Assembly: GCA_913055805.1 (NCBI GenBank)
Contig: CAJXLF010000011.1
Location: forward strand, 43,591 to 107,590
Length of the DNA: 64,000 nucleotides
Direction of reading: 5' to 3'
DNA from: an uncultured Salinisphaerales bacterium
Lineage (GTDB): Bacteria > Pseudomonadota > Gammaproteobacteria > Nevskiales > CAJXLF01
Each line of letters opens with the position of its first letter. The stretch's first letter is position 1. The position numbers and the translations under genes are program-made. Below the pieces are notes generated by a model that did no database searches, had not been told where the DNA came from, and saw only the letters and a program-made list of their open reading frames with translations. Shown here piece after piece: positions 1-8,571 of this stretch.

Positions 1-201
1 ATCGGTATGCAGGATTGCGCCATCCTGGATATTGCTGCGTTTGCCGATGTGAATCAGATCATTGTCGCCGCGTATGACCACGTTGAACCAGACGCTGCTC
101 TCTGCTTCCATAACCACCGAGCCTATGACCATGGCATTGTGCGCCACATAGCAGCTCTGTGTGTCGATTCGGGGCCGGCGCTCCTGCAATTGATATAGCA
201 T
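1..201 (-). CDS. Gamma-class carbonic anhydrase / YrdA-like hexapeptide-repeat protein, N-terminal part
   Basis: Reading the minus strand from an ATG at 201-199 gives 67 residues that run off the left edge of the window. The fragment begins MLYQLQERRPRID and continues with SCYVAHNAMVIGSV, WFNVVIRGDN and IGKRSNIQDGAILHTD. This is the start of the left-handed beta-helix (hexapeptide repeat) of the gamma carbonic anhydrase/YrdA family. The R-G-D stretch and the N-I-Q-D-G stretch are typical of the family, where members are trimers that bind metal through histidines further downstream. Those residues lie outside the window, so enzymatic activity cannot be judged. An AAGG motif lies 7 bases upstream of the ATG. 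It is divergent from the esterase at 244. Confidence 0.85.
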   Translation of the reverse strand, partial: MLYQLQERRPRIDTQSCYVAHNAMVIGSVVMEAESSVWFNVVIRGDNDLIHIGKRSNIQDGAILHTD

Positions 202-243
202 TGGCGAACCTTGTAACGATATTCTGGGAAAGGACGGACGGAA

Positions 244-906
244 ATGAAGTGGGCCACTATGCCTAAACGGTTGACTGTAATGCAAGCATCCATAGCGCCA
301 CTGACAGCTGCTCTGATGATCATGCTGGCGTTGCTGCTGAATGCCTGCGAACGCGAGCGCCCTGTAGCCCTGCCCTATGTGTCTGAGCAGGAGGTCATTC
401 TGGCTTTTGGTGACAGCATTACTTTCGGCACGGGCGCGAAAAGCGAGGAAAGCTATCCGGCCGTACTTGCCGGTCTGATCGAACGGCAGGTCGTGAATGC
501 CGGCATCCCCGGAGATATCACTGCAGGGGGCCTTGAGCGCCTGCCCACAGTACTCGAAAAGTACTCGCCCAGGCTGGTCCTGCTTTGCCTTGGGGGTAAT
601 GATTTCCTGAGAAAGAAGTCGCCCGCTGAAACCGAGAAAAATCTCGACGCCATGCTGAATATGTTGCGTGAGGCCCGGGTGTCCGTGGTCTTGCTCGGCG
701 TGCCTCGGCCCGGGCTGTCACTGAAGACTGATCCGGTGTATGAAAAGCTGGCTGATCAGCATAAAGTGCTACTGATCGAAGATCTGGTAAGGGATGTGCT
801 CAGCGAAAAGTCGCTGAAGTCGGATACTGTCCATCCCAACGCGCGCGGCTATCGCGTAATGGCGGAAGAACTGGCGGAGGCGCTGGACAAGCACGGCGCG
901 GTCTAG
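244..906 (+). CDS. SGNH-family esterase/lysophospholipase lipoprotein (TesA-like)
   Basis: The 220-residue protein has an N-terminal hydrophobic segment ending in a lipobox-like L-L-N-A-C, so Cys35 is the probable lipidation site. The SGNH hydrolase signature is complete: block I G-D-S with nucleophile Ser58, block III G-G-N-D with Asn119, and block V with Asp194 and His197 in a D-T-V-H-P-N motif. Family members hydrolyse acyl esters or thioesters of lipids and aryl esters; the natural substrate here is unknown. The predicted location is membrane-anchored, facing the periplasm. In-frame Met6 and Met13 are alternative starts. The first ATG was kept because a purine-rich AAGGACGG stretch precedes it. 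Its 3' end overlaps the convergent tsaB gene by 4 bases. Confidence 0.85.
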   Translation: MKWATMPKRLTVMQASIAPLTAALMIMLALLLNACERERPVALPYVSEQEVILAFGDSITFGTGAKSEESYPAVLAGLIERQVVNAGIPGDITAGGLERLPTVLEKYSPRLVLLCLGGNDFLRKKSPAETEKNLDAMLNMLREARVSVVLLGVPRPGLSLKTDPVYEKLADQHKVLLIEDLVRDVLSEKSLKSDTVHPNARGYRVMAEELAEALDKHGAV

Positions 907-1601
907 CCGTGTTGCACCACCCGGTGGCGTAAATAGACCGGCTGCACCTGCTCTGCTGTACAGGGCTTTGCGCCCAGCGCGATTTTCTGATCTGCGAGTT
1001 CAGCGATGTGTAATGCCCGTGGAGTGATATCGGGCAGCCAGTCAATCTTTGTATTCGCGGCCGACAGGCGCGCCTCAAGCGGCCCGGCATAGCTTGTGAT
1101 GGCGTTGCCCGCCGCCAGCCAGTGTCCGGTACGTGGCAAGTACACATCATCTGCCTGGCCAAGGGCATCCTCCGTCATGCAAGTCAGCATCCCTGCGTCA
1201 TTGCACTGGTAGCAGGCCCAGTACAGTTCACCCATACGCGCATCCAGAGCGGCCAGTACCGGTCTGTCCTTGTCCTTATCTGCATGATCATGCAGGGCCG
1301 CCCAGGCGATTGCGGCCAGGGTGGAGATACCGAGCACAGGCAGACCCTGCCCCAGGGCCAGGCCCTGGATCAGACCGGTGGCCACTCTTACGCCGGTGAA
1401 GGAGCCCGGACCATGACCGAAGGCCAGGAGCTGTATGTCATCCCACTGATAGCCTGCCTGCTGCATAAGGTCGTCAATCATGGCGAGTATGATCCGGCTT
1501 GCCTGCGGCGCGCTGTCTTCAAAGCGTTCCATTTGCAGGCCGTCACCGGTCAGTGCGACGGAACAGACTTCAGTTGCCGTATCGATTGCGAGGATATTCA
1601 T
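903..1601 (-). CDS. tsaB: tRNA threonylcarbamoyladenosine biosynthesis protein TsaB
   Basis: The 232-residue protein opens with M-N-I-L-A-I-D-T-A-T, the first strand of the ASKHA fold of TsaB/YeaZ. The motif F-G-H-G-P-G-S-F-T-G-V-R, characteristic of TsaB, follows at about residues 61-72. TsaB is the non-catalytic partner that binds TsaD and TsaE in the cytoplasmic complex that puts threonylcarbamoyl on A37 of ANN-decoding tRNAs. The length matches the E. coli protein. The start overlaps the stop of the upstream helicase gene by 4 bases (ATGA), so the two are probably translationally coupled. Confidence 0.95.
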   Translation of the reverse strand: MNILAIDTATEVCSVALTGDGLQMERFEDSAPQASRIILAMIDDLMQQAGYQWDDIQLLAFGHGPGSFTGVRVATGLIQGLALGQGLPVLGISTLAAIAWAALHDHADKDKDRPVLAALDARMGELYWACYQCNDAGMLTCMTEDALGQADDVYLPRTGHWLAAGNAITSYAGPLEARLSAANTKIDWLPDITPRALHIAELADQKIALGAKPCTAEQVQPVYLRHRVVQHG

Positions 1602-3574
1602 GCGCGGGTCAGCCTGTCCTGCAAGAAGTCGCGCACCTCATGGAAGCTACGCGTATGGGGCATGGGCGGCAGGCTATCGAGGAAGCGCTTGCCATAGCCG
1701 CGCGACTTCAGGCGCGGATCGCACAGCATCACCACGCCCCGGTCACTTGTGTCACGTATGAGTCGCCCCACGCCCTGCTTGAGCGTAATCACAGCCTGGG
1801 GGACCTGATAGTCTCCGAAAGGGTTGCCCCCCTGACGGCGGATGGTTTCCAGTCGCGCCTTGAGAATGGGTTCGTCCGGGTGGGCGAAAGGCAGGCGGTC
1901 GATAATCACCAGCCTGAGCGCCGGCCCGCGCACGTCGACACCCTCCCAGAAACTGCTCGTGCCCACCAGAATGGCGTGTCCATCATCCCGGAAGCGTTCA
2001 AGCAGAGTATGCCGGCTGGTATCACCCTGTGTCAGAACCTGCTGGGGCAGGCGCCCGCGCAAGTAGGAGGCAAAGAAACTGACTGCGTTCAGGCTGGTGC
2101 AGAGCACGAAGGCGCCGCCTTCTGCACTGGCGATGACAGGCAGCATGCTTTCAGCCACTGCCTGCAGGTAGGCGGGGTGATTGGGCTCCCTTCCCACCTC
2201 CGGCAGATACAGCAATGAATTATTACGGTAATCGAAGGGGCTCTCGAGTATCAGTTCCCGGGCCGAATCGGCCCCGATCTGGGCGGCAAAGTGTGCAAAT
2301 CTGTTATCGACACTCAAGGTGGCCGAGGTCAGTATCCAGGCCGCTGGTGTGGCTTTCATGATCTGTCGGAAATTGTCCGCAATATCCAGCGGCGTCAGAT
2401 GCAGAATGAAATTGCGGTCGCCGCGTTCCACCCAGCGTATGAGCGACTCGGCCTTATCTGGGTCCGTCTCTTTATCCGCTTCGAGCAGCTCGAGAAAGAA
2501 GTTTTGCACCGCCTTCATGCGCAGGGTTGCCTGTTCCAGTCCCTTGCTGCGCACCCTGGCGGGCTCCAGGGCCTGTAATACTTCGCCTGTCGTGTGCCGA
2601 AAGTCTTCGACACTGTCTCTGACCGCAGTGTTTCTGACCGCGTCCAGCCAGGGTTGCCGTATGTTTCCGGCCGCGAGTTGTTGCAGCAGCCGGGCGCAGG
2701 CTTCTTCATAATCCGCCAGACAGTCGCGCAGCTCAGGCATGTCAGCAGCATGCTCGCGCAGTTCCGCCCGCAGATCACGGGCAAGATCCGCCAACTGGTA
2801 ATAACTGTAGCGCTTGCCGAAAAACTGGTTCGCGACCTGGGGCAACTGGTGTGCCTCATCCAGGATCACGGCATCGGCATCCGGCAACAGTTCGGCGAAT
2901 CCCTCCTCTCTCAGCGCCAGATCCGCCAGCAGCAGGTGGTGGTTTACAACCACGATATCGGCCTCCTGGGCACGGCGCCGGGCCTTGACCACGAAGCAAC
3001 CGTGGTATTCAGGGCATTCCGCGCCCAGGCAATTTTCAGTGCTGGAAGTCACTCTGGCCAACGGAATGGCGCCAAGATTGGGCGCATCGCCGGCATTCAG
3101 GTCACCATCCGGACTGCGCAAGCCCCATTCCCGCAGATTTCGCAACGTCGGGTATACCTGGCTGGCCAGGCGATGCAGACGGGTATCCGCTTGCGCCAGC
3201 TTGAGGCGATGCACGCAAAGGTAATTGGCGCGTCCCTTCAACAGACTCAGGCTGACCGGGTGCCTTGCCAGTCCGAGCAGCATGGGCAGGTCTTTTCTGA
3301 AAAGCTGATCCTGAAGATTCTTGGTACCGGTGGAAACAATCACCTTGCCCCCACTCAGCAGAGCCGGCACCAGATAGGCCAGGGATTTACCGGTACCGGT
3401 ACCAGCCTCAACGATGAGAGTTTCGCGGCTCTCCAGTGCGCTGGCGACAGCACTCGCCATCTGCAACTGCTCGTTGCGGATGCTGTAATGCTCCAGTGTT
3501 TGTTGAAGCGGACCGTCAGGGCCAAACCAGGCCTGTGTGCGATCAACCAGACCGGCCTCAAGCTCCGTGTTCAA
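1598..3574 (-). CDS. yoaA: ATP-dependent DNA helicase, YoaA/DinG (XPD-like) family
   Basis: The 658-residue superfamily 2 helicase has Walker A A-G-T-G-T-G-K-S (57-64) and a D-E-A-H box (239-242). Between them Cys120, Cys182, Cys187 and Cys193 are spaced as expected for the 4Fe-4S cluster of XPD-like helicases. C-terminal motifs include a T-S-S-F-W-E-G-V-D stretch and Q-G-V-G-R-L-I-R (motif VI). The size fits YoaA (636 aa in E. coli) better than DinG, and YoaA acts with HolC in repair of stalled forks. The most upstream usable start is a TTG at 3574; no ATG lies nearby and the ribosome site is weak, so the exact start is uncertain. It is coupled to tsaB by a 4-base overlap. Confidence 0.9.
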   Translation of the reverse strand: MNTELEAGLVDRTQAWFGPDGPLQQTLEHYSIRNEQLQMASAVASALESRETLIVEAGTGTGKSLAYLVPALLSGGKVIVSTGTKNLQDQLFRKDLPMLLGLARHPVSLSLLKGRANYLCVHRLKLAQADTRLHRLASQVYPTLRNLREWGLRSPDGDLNAGDAPNLGAIPLARVTSSTENCLGAECPEYHGCFVVKARRRAQEADIVVVNHHLLLADLALREEGFAELLPDADAVILDEAHQLPQVANQFFGKRYSYYQLADLARDLRAELREHAADMPELRDCLADYEEACARLLQQLAAGNIRQPWLDAVRNTAVRDSVEDFRHTTGEVLQALEPARVRSKGLEQATLRMKAVQNFFLELLEADKETDPDKAESLIRWVERGDRNFILHLTPLDIADNFRQIMKATPAAWILTSATLSVDNRFAHFAAQIGADSARELILESPFDYRNNSLLYLPEVGREPNHPAYLQAVAESMLPVIASAEGGAFVLCTSLNAVSFFASYLRGRLPQQVLTQGDTSRHTLLERFRDDGHAILVGTSSFWEGVDVRGPALRLVIIDRLPFAHPDEPILKARLETIRRQGGNPFGDYQVPQAVITLKQGVGRLIRDTSDRGVVMLCDPRLKSRGYGKRFLDSLPPMPHTRSFHEVRDFLQDRLTRA

Positions 3575-3586
3575 GGATATGCCGGA

Positions 3587-4099
3587 CTACTCGCCGGAAA
3601 TAGACTTGAGCTGCCTGGCGCGCAACTCGGCGGCATCAGCAGCGGCGTTTTCTCCCCTGGCCCGCAACGCCCTGGCAATCGTGTTCCAGTTTCTGGCCTG
3701 CAAACCGGTCTGGTCACCGGCCAGACTATTGGATTTGCGGGCAAGGTTCTCGGCTTCTTCGGTTGCGCCCTGCACCAGCATGACGCCGGCCAGCTGGGAG
3801 TAGATCACGGCATTCTTGGGTTCGATGCGCAGCGCCCGTTCCAGTGCGGCTGCAGCCTGGGAATACTCCTCGGCAGCCACATGGGTTCTGGCCTGTTCCA
3901 TCAGGGCAATGACGGCCGGACCGCCGGCAGGTGCAGAACCGGATGTTGCAGGTGCAGCCTCTTCTTCGCGGGCGCCTTCGGTTGCTGCGGGTGATGGTGT
4001 GCCGGCGGGTTCGGACACCGCGCCTTTATAGACGGCACAACCACCCAGGGCCATCACAAGACAGGCAGCCGCCGCGTAACCGAGTGTATCCCCGAACAT
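3587..4099 (-). CDS. TPR-containing lipoprotein of unknown function
   Basis: The 170-residue protein has a short hydrophobic leader followed by the lipobox A-L-G-G-C, predicting lipidation at Cys21. An Ala/Pro/Glu-rich linker follows to about residue 60. The C-terminal half contains a tetratricopeptide-like helical repeat: A-A-E-E-Y-S-Q-A-A-A-A-L-E-R-A-L-R-I-E-P, then Y-S-Q-L-A-G-V-M-L-V-Q-G-A. TPRs usually mediate protein binding. It sits 11 bases downstream of the PBP1B gene and in the same direction. It could therefore act as an outer-membrane or periplasmic helper of peptidoglycan synthesis, as LpoB does for E. coli PBP1B, but there is no sequence proof and it is not an LpoB homologue I recognise. 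Confidence 0.75.
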   Translation of the reverse strand: MFGDTLGYAAAACLVMALGGCAVYKGAVSEPAGTPSPAATEGAREEEAAPATSGSAPAGGPAVIALMEQARTHVAAEEYSQAAAALERALRIEPKNAVIYSQLAGVMLVQGATEEAENLARKSNSLAGDQTGLQARNWNTIARALRARGENAAADAAELRARQLKSISGE

Positions 4100-4110
4100 T
4101 CAGTCAATCC

Positions 4111-6447
4111 TTAGCGGAAAAGGTCCAGCAACCAATTGCCGGTGCTTTCTTTCTTGCGTTTCACGCCTTCCTCGCAAGGCTCGATATCCGGATCCACAGT
4201 ACCGCGAATAAAGGGGAAATTCATTACCTGATTACAATCCTCGTCATCATGCTCCACTTCTTCGGGGTCCAGCGGAATGTTGACGACGCTGTCCGGACTG
4301 TTAGGGGCAAAACTCTCCAGCTCCAGGTCGGCCATAATGCGCGACCAGATCTGCAATGCGCCAGTAGCGCCGCTTAAGTGGGCGGGTGAGTTGTCGTCCC
4401 GGCCAACCCAGACCACGCTCAGCCGATTGCCGCTGTAACCGGCGAACCAGCTGTCACGCAGATCATCGGTTGTTCCGGTTTTGCCTGCCAGATTGATGTC
4501 CCTGGAAATCATGTTGTAGGCGGATTTGGCCGTTCCGGCGCGCATCACCTGCTCCATGGCCCAGTTCAGCAAATATACCGGACCTTCATCGTAAGCCTGG
4601 CGCAGCCGTAACGGATAACGGGTCAGTGGTTCACTGTCCTTGCTCAGCACCTCACGAATGGACAACAGAGGTGTGTAATAACCGCCGGTGGCAAGGGTGT
4701 TATAGACCTGGGCCACTTCCATCGGCGCCATCTCGAACGCGCCCAGGGCAACTGAGGGCACGGCCATGGGACGACCCTTGTAACCCAGCTTGTCCAAAGT
4801 GTCGACAATAGAAGGAATACCCACATCCAGCGCCAGACGCACCGTGGCCACGTTGTAACTCTTGGCCAGCGCCAGATAAAGCGGAACTTCGTCACCGTGG
4901 AAACGCTTGTCGTAGTTCTGCGGCGCCCAGGTTTCGCCATTGGGCTGAATCAGCTCCAGTTCTTCATCGTTCAGCAGACTGACCAGGCTGTAGCGATGCG
5001 GGCGTGACAGGGCTGTCAGATATACCACGGGCTTGACCAGTGAACCGATGGGCCGCCGGGCGTCCAGTGCACGGTTAAAGCCGGCATATCCGGTATCCCG
5101 GCCTCCCACCAGCGCCAGTACTTCGCCCCCATCCACAGAGGTCACCACGGCGGCTGACTGCAGCTTGCCTGCCGGCAGGCCGCGGCTGCGCTCCAGTTCG
5201 CGCAGATGCGTCTTGAGACGATTCTCCGCGGCTTCCTGGGTGCGCGGATCAAGCGTGGTGAAAATCTGCAGACCTTCTGAAGACAGATCTGCCTCGCGGT
5301 AATGGCCACGCAACTGGCGTCTGACCAGATCAACAAAAGCAGGATACTGGGTTGTGCCCTGAGGTGGTTTTTGCACTACGCCCAGCGAGCGCTTGTAGTA
5401 ACTTTCCAGCGAGTCCGGTTCGATCAGTTTGGCATTGGCGAACATGTCCAGAACCAGGTTGCGCCTTTCCAGGGCGCGTTCAGGGCGTCGCCGCGGGTCA
5501 AAATAGGAGGGTCCCTTCACCACGCCGACCAGCAGGGCGATTTCTTCCATACGCAGCTCGGCGAGCGGCTTCTTGAAATAGAAATAGCTGGCCAGGCCGA
5601 AACCGTGGATAGCGCGTGCGCCGTCCTGCCCCAGGTAAACCTCGTTCAGGTAAGCCTCGAGGATTTCATCCTTGCCATAGTGCAGTTCAAGAAGCACCGC
5701 CATGATGGCTTCCTTGGCCTTGCGGATCAGGGTCTGATCACGGGTCAGGAAGAAATTCTTCACCAATTGCTGGGTAATGGTGCTGCCACCCTGCACTACC
5801 CGTCCGGCTTTGAGGTTGGCCACCATGGCGCGCATGATCGCCTTGGGGTCCACGCCGAAATGTTCGTAGTAGTTGCGGTCTTCTACAGCCAGCAGACCAT
5901 TCGTCAGCTTTTCGGGTACTTCACTGATGCGCAGCAAAATGCGGTCTTCTCCCTGAACGGGATAGATGCTGCCAATCAGCAAGGGATCGAGCCGGGTAAT
6001 GTGACTGACCTTGCCGCTGTCCAGTTCCTTGAGATTGCTGATGCGACCGTCAGCAAAACTGATTTCCAGTCGCTTGGCCGTCTGCAGCCCGTCCCAGAAA
6101 CGGAATGGACGCGACATCAGATTAATGCGCGCGCCGTTGATACCGTAGGTACCCGGACCGGAAAGCTTGGCATCGTTGCGATAACCCAGGCGGTCGAGTT
6201 CCTGGCCCAGGGTTTCCGGTTGCATGCGCAGCCCCGGATACAGTTCCAGTGGCCGGGCGTAAACCTTGGCGGGCAATGACCAGCGTGCCCCTTCAAACTG
6301 GCTACGCACCCGATGGTCAAGATAGACCGTATACAGGGCGGCCAGCAGGATGAAGATGCTGCTGATTACGACAAAAGGCGGCCATAACGCGCTCAGCCAG
6401 GGATGCGTTACGGGTGGTGTTTTCTTGCGGGTATTCTTTCGAGCCAT
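4111..6447 (-). CDS. mrcB: Penicillin-binding protein 1B (bifunctional transglycosylase/transpeptidase)
   Basis: This 778-residue class A PBP polymerises glycan strands and cross-links peptides in the periplasm. It has a basic cytoplasmic N-terminus, one transmembrane segment (about 22-42), and a UB2H-like region (about 60-150), which marks it as PBP1B rather than PBP1A. The GT51 transglycosylase domain has catalytic Glu189 in E-D-R-N-Y-Y-E-H-F-G and the G-G-S-T-I-T-Q-Q motif (220-227). The transpeptidase has S469-x-x-K472, S530-Y-N and K656-T-G-T-T. The C-terminal tail after about 720 is acidic and ends with a short basic and hydrophobic segment. Length is close to the E. coli enzyme (844 aa, with a longer cytoplasmic tail). 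The TPR lipoprotein gene follows directly. Confidence 0.95.
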   Translation of the reverse strand: MARKNTRKKTPPVTHPWLSALWPPFVVISSIFILLAALYTVYLDHRVRSQFEGARWSLPAKVYARPLELYPGLRMQPETLGQELDRLGYRNDAKLSGPGTYGINGARINLMSRPFRFWDGLQTAKRLEISFADGRISNLKELDSGKVSHITRLDPLLIGSIYPVQGEDRILLRISEVPEKLTNGLLAVEDRNYYEHFGVDPKAIMRAMVANLKAGRVVQGGSTITQQLVKNFFLTRDQTLIRKAKEAIMAVLLELHYGKDEILEAYLNEVYLGQDGARAIHGFGLASYFYFKKPLAELRMEEIALLVGVVKGPSYFDPRRRPERALERRNLVLDMFANAKLIEPDSLESYYKRSLGVVQKPPQGTTQYPAFVDLVRRQLRGHYREADLSSEGLQIFTTLDPRTQEAAENRLKTHLRELERSRGLPAGKLQSAAVVTSVDGGEVLALVGGRDTGYAGFNRALDARRPIGSLVKPVVYLTALSRPHRYSLVSLLNDEELELIQPNGETWAPQNYDKRFHGDEVPLYLALAKSYNVATVRLALDVGIPSIVDTLDKLGYKGRPMAVPSVALGAFEMAPMEVAQVYNTLATGGYYTPLLSIREVLSKDSEPLTRYPLRLRQAYDEGPVYLLNWAMEQVMRAGTAKSAYNMISRDINLAGKTGTTDDLRDSWFAGYSGNRLSVVWVGRDDNSPAHLSGATGALQIWSRIMADLELESFAPNSPDSVVNIPLDPEEVEHDDEDCNQVMNFPFIRGTVDPDIEPCEEGVKRKKESTGNWLLDLFR

Positions 6448-6525
6448 GTGGTGCGCAATGATAGCAAAGCTTTTTTGAGCGGCGTGGATTTTTTACCTAA
6501 AGACATAAAGTTATCTGATCGGGAC

Positions 6526-6543
6526 TTGTAATATTTCCGTAAC
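6526..6543 (+). promoter_or_regulatory. Possible weak PhoB box before the DUF47-pit pair
   Basis: Two heptamers, TTGTAAT (6526-6532) and CCGTAAC (6537-6543), are 11 bp apart and resemble the CTGTCAT half-site of PhoB. They lie about 40 bp before the start at 6582. Only two half-sites are recognisable and both deviate from consensus, unlike the four arrays in 14255-18974. Confidence 0.3.
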
Positions 6544-6581
6544 AATAGATAAAGTGCCTCCCTTACGAAGAGGAACTGCGT

Positions 6582-7262
6582 ATGCCAGCAGGTAGTTATA
6601 TATCCCGCATTTTTGCCCAGTCACCTGTGGCCGGCATTGAAAAACACATGAGTACGGCTTACGTCGCGGCCTCACATCTGGTGCCCTTTTTCCGCGCCAT
6701 TACGGCGGGTGATCAGGCAGAAGTCAGACGCCTGTTCGAAGAAATCGATACGGCCGAACGGGAAGCCGACGCCATCAAGAAAGAATTGCGCCTGCGCCTG
6801 CCCAAGACCATTTTCATGCCGGTTGCCCGAGCCGACGTTCTCGACCTGATCAACGCCCAGGACAAGGTTGCCAATCGCGCCAAGGACATTGCCGGCATTA
6901 TGACCGGCCGCCGCCTGCGGCTGCCGGAGGCAACTTCCGCCATCTTCCAGGATTTTGTCCAGCGCGCGGTAGACGCTTCTGCGCAGGCCGAGAAAACTGT
7001 GGGCGAACTCAGCGAATTGTTCGAAAGCGGTTTTCGCGGCAAGGAAGTGGAAATCATGGAGGGCATGATTGAGGTTCTCGACGAAATCGAATCCGAAACA
7101 GACCGCATAGAAATCGACATCCGCGAGAAACTTTACGAGATTGAAGCAACGATGCCGCCCATTGATGCCATGTTTCTCTACAAGATCATCGACTGGATTG
7201 GCGAACTGGCCAATGACGCACAGTCAGTCGGGCACAAGGTTCAGTTGATACTTGCGCGCTAG
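6582..7262 (+). CDS. DUF47 / PhoU-like phosphate transport accessory protein (TIGR00153 family)
   Basis: The 226-residue, all-helical protein belongs to the PhoU-like DUF47 family, which is encoded next to Pit phosphate transporters in many bacteria. The repeated acidic helices, for example E-I-D-T-A-E-R-E-A-D-A-I-K and E-I-E-S-E-T-D-R-I-E-I-D-I, correspond to the metal-binding E/D-x-x-x-D motifs of PhoU-type three-helix bundles. The family is thought to modulate Pit activity from the cytoplasmic side. A good ribosome site (GAGGAA) stands 6 bases before the ATG. The gene is 47 bp upstream of pit and surely co-transcribed with it. A degenerate Pho-box pair lies upstream. Confidence 0.9.
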   Translation: MPAGSYISRIFAQSPVAGIEKHMSTAYVAASHLVPFFRAITAGDQAEVRRLFEEIDTAEREADAIKKELRLRLPKTIFMPVARADVLDLINAQDKVANRAKDIAGIMTGRRLRLPEATSAIFQDFVQRAVDASAQAEKTVGELSELFESGFRGKEVEIMEGMIEVLDEIESETDRIEIDIREKLYEIEATMPPIDAMFLYKIIDWIGELANDAQSVGHKVQLILAR

Positions 7263-7309
7263 CGCAGGCACTCACATCACTATTCACATCGTCACAGCGT
7301 AGAAACAGT

Positions 7310-8560
7310 ATGGAAGACATGATCCTGTACATGGTCCTGGCAGGGACGTTTGGCCTGTTCATGGCCTGGGGCATTGGCGCTAACGACGTTGCCAACGCCA
7401 TGGCAACTTCCATCGGGTCACGGGCCATTACGCTTAAACAGGCCCTGATTGTCGCTGCAATTTTCGAATTCGCCGGGGCGGTTCTGGCTGGTGGACAGGT
7501 CACCTCCACCATTCGCAAGGGTATATTCGATGCCGGTCTGGTCAGTGGCCAGCCTGAACTGCTGGTGTTCGGCATGCTCGCTGCCCTGCTCGCCGCGGGT
7601 ACCTGGTTGCTGATTGCCTCCAACATGGGTTGGCCGGTGTCCACCACGCATTCGATTGTTGGCGCCATCGTGGGTTTCGCCATAGCTGCGCTGGGCATGG
7701 AAGCCGTCAAGTGGAGCAAGATCGGCACCATTGCCATGAGCTGGGTGGTATCCCCGCTCTGCGCCGGCGTGATTGCCTATCTGCTGTTCACCAGTGTGCA
7801 ACGCCTCGTGCTGGATAAGGACAGGCCGTTAGTCCAGGCACGCAGATACGTACCCTTCTACATGTTTTTGGCCGGTTTTTTCATGACTCTGGTCACCCTG
7901 TTCAAGGGGCTCAAGCATGTCGGCGTTGAGTTGAGCGTAGTTCAGAGTTATGGCATTGCCATTGGCATCGGTCTGCTCATTGCTGTAGTTGGCGCCTACT
8001 TCGTGCGCAAGATACATGTTGACGAAAAAGCCAGTCGAGCGCAGGAGTTTGCCAGCGTGGAACGCGTTTTCGGCGTACTGATGATAGTCACCGCCTGTTG
8101 CATGGCCTTTGCACATGGTTCAAACGATGTGGCCAATGCGGTCGGCCCCGTAGCTGCCGTACTCAGTGTCGCCCAGACCGGCCAGGTCGGCCAAAGCTCG
8201 GCCATGCCGCTATGGGTACTGGTCCTCGGCGGTGGCGGCATTGTGCTGGGTCTGGGGACCTATGGGCGCTACGTGATTCAGACCGTGGGCCGCAATATCA
8301 CACACCTCACACCCAGCCGCGGCTTTGCGGCCGAACTGGCCGCCGCCGGTACGGTTGTGGTGGCTTCCGGCACCGGCATGCCCATTTCCACTACGCATAC
8401 CCTGGTAGGCGCGGTCATGGGTGTGGGCATGGCGCGAGGCATCGCTGCGCTCAATCTCGGCGTCGTGCGCTCGATCTTCCTGTCCTGGATCGTGACGCTG
8501 CCGGCCGGAGCCGGCCTGTCAATCTGCTTCTTCTATCTGTTGCGCAGCTTGCTGAGCTAG
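7310..8560 (+). CDS. pit: Inorganic phosphate transporter, PiT family
   Basis: The 416-residue integral membrane protein has two copies of the PiT signature. The first, with G-A-N-D-V-A-N-A-M-A-T-S, is near residue 23; the second, with H-G-S-N-D-V-A-N-A-V-G-P, is near 270. The matching T-T-H-S-I-V-G and T-T-H-T-L-V-G motifs are also present. PiT proteins import phosphate (or metal phosphate) with protons at low affinity. About ten hydrophobic segments are visible, split by a central hydrophilic loop. It is paired with the DUF47 gene upstream and converges on phoU with an 11-bp gap, so both phosphate import routes sit end to end. Confidence 0.95.
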   Translation: MEDMILYMVLAGTFGLFMAWGIGANDVANAMATSIGSRAITLKQALIVAAIFEFAGAVLAGGQVTSTIRKGIFDAGLVSGQPELLVFGMLAALLAAGTWLLIASNMGWPVSTTHSIVGAIVGFAIAALGMEAVKWSKIGTIAMSWVVSPLCAGVIAYLLFTSVQRLVLDKDRPLVQARRYVPFYMFLAGFFMTLVTLFKGLKHVGVELSVVQSYGIAIGIGLLIAVVGAYFVRKIHVDEKASRAQEFASVERVFGVLMIVTACCMAFAHGSNDVANAVGPVAAVLSVAQTGQVGQSSAMPLWVLVLGGGGIVLGLGTYGRYVIQTVGRNITHLTPSRGFAAELAAAGTVVVASGTGMPISTTHTLVGAVMGVGMARGIAALNLGVVRSIFLSWIVTLPAGAGLSICFFYLLRSLLS

Positions 8561-8571
8561 ACGCGCAAGCC

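Noticed and set aside
2594..3994. 466-residue open frame on the plus strand
   Set aside because: It is antisense to the YoaA-like helicase and the TPR lipoprotein, both supported by motifs; no recognised domain or ribosome site.
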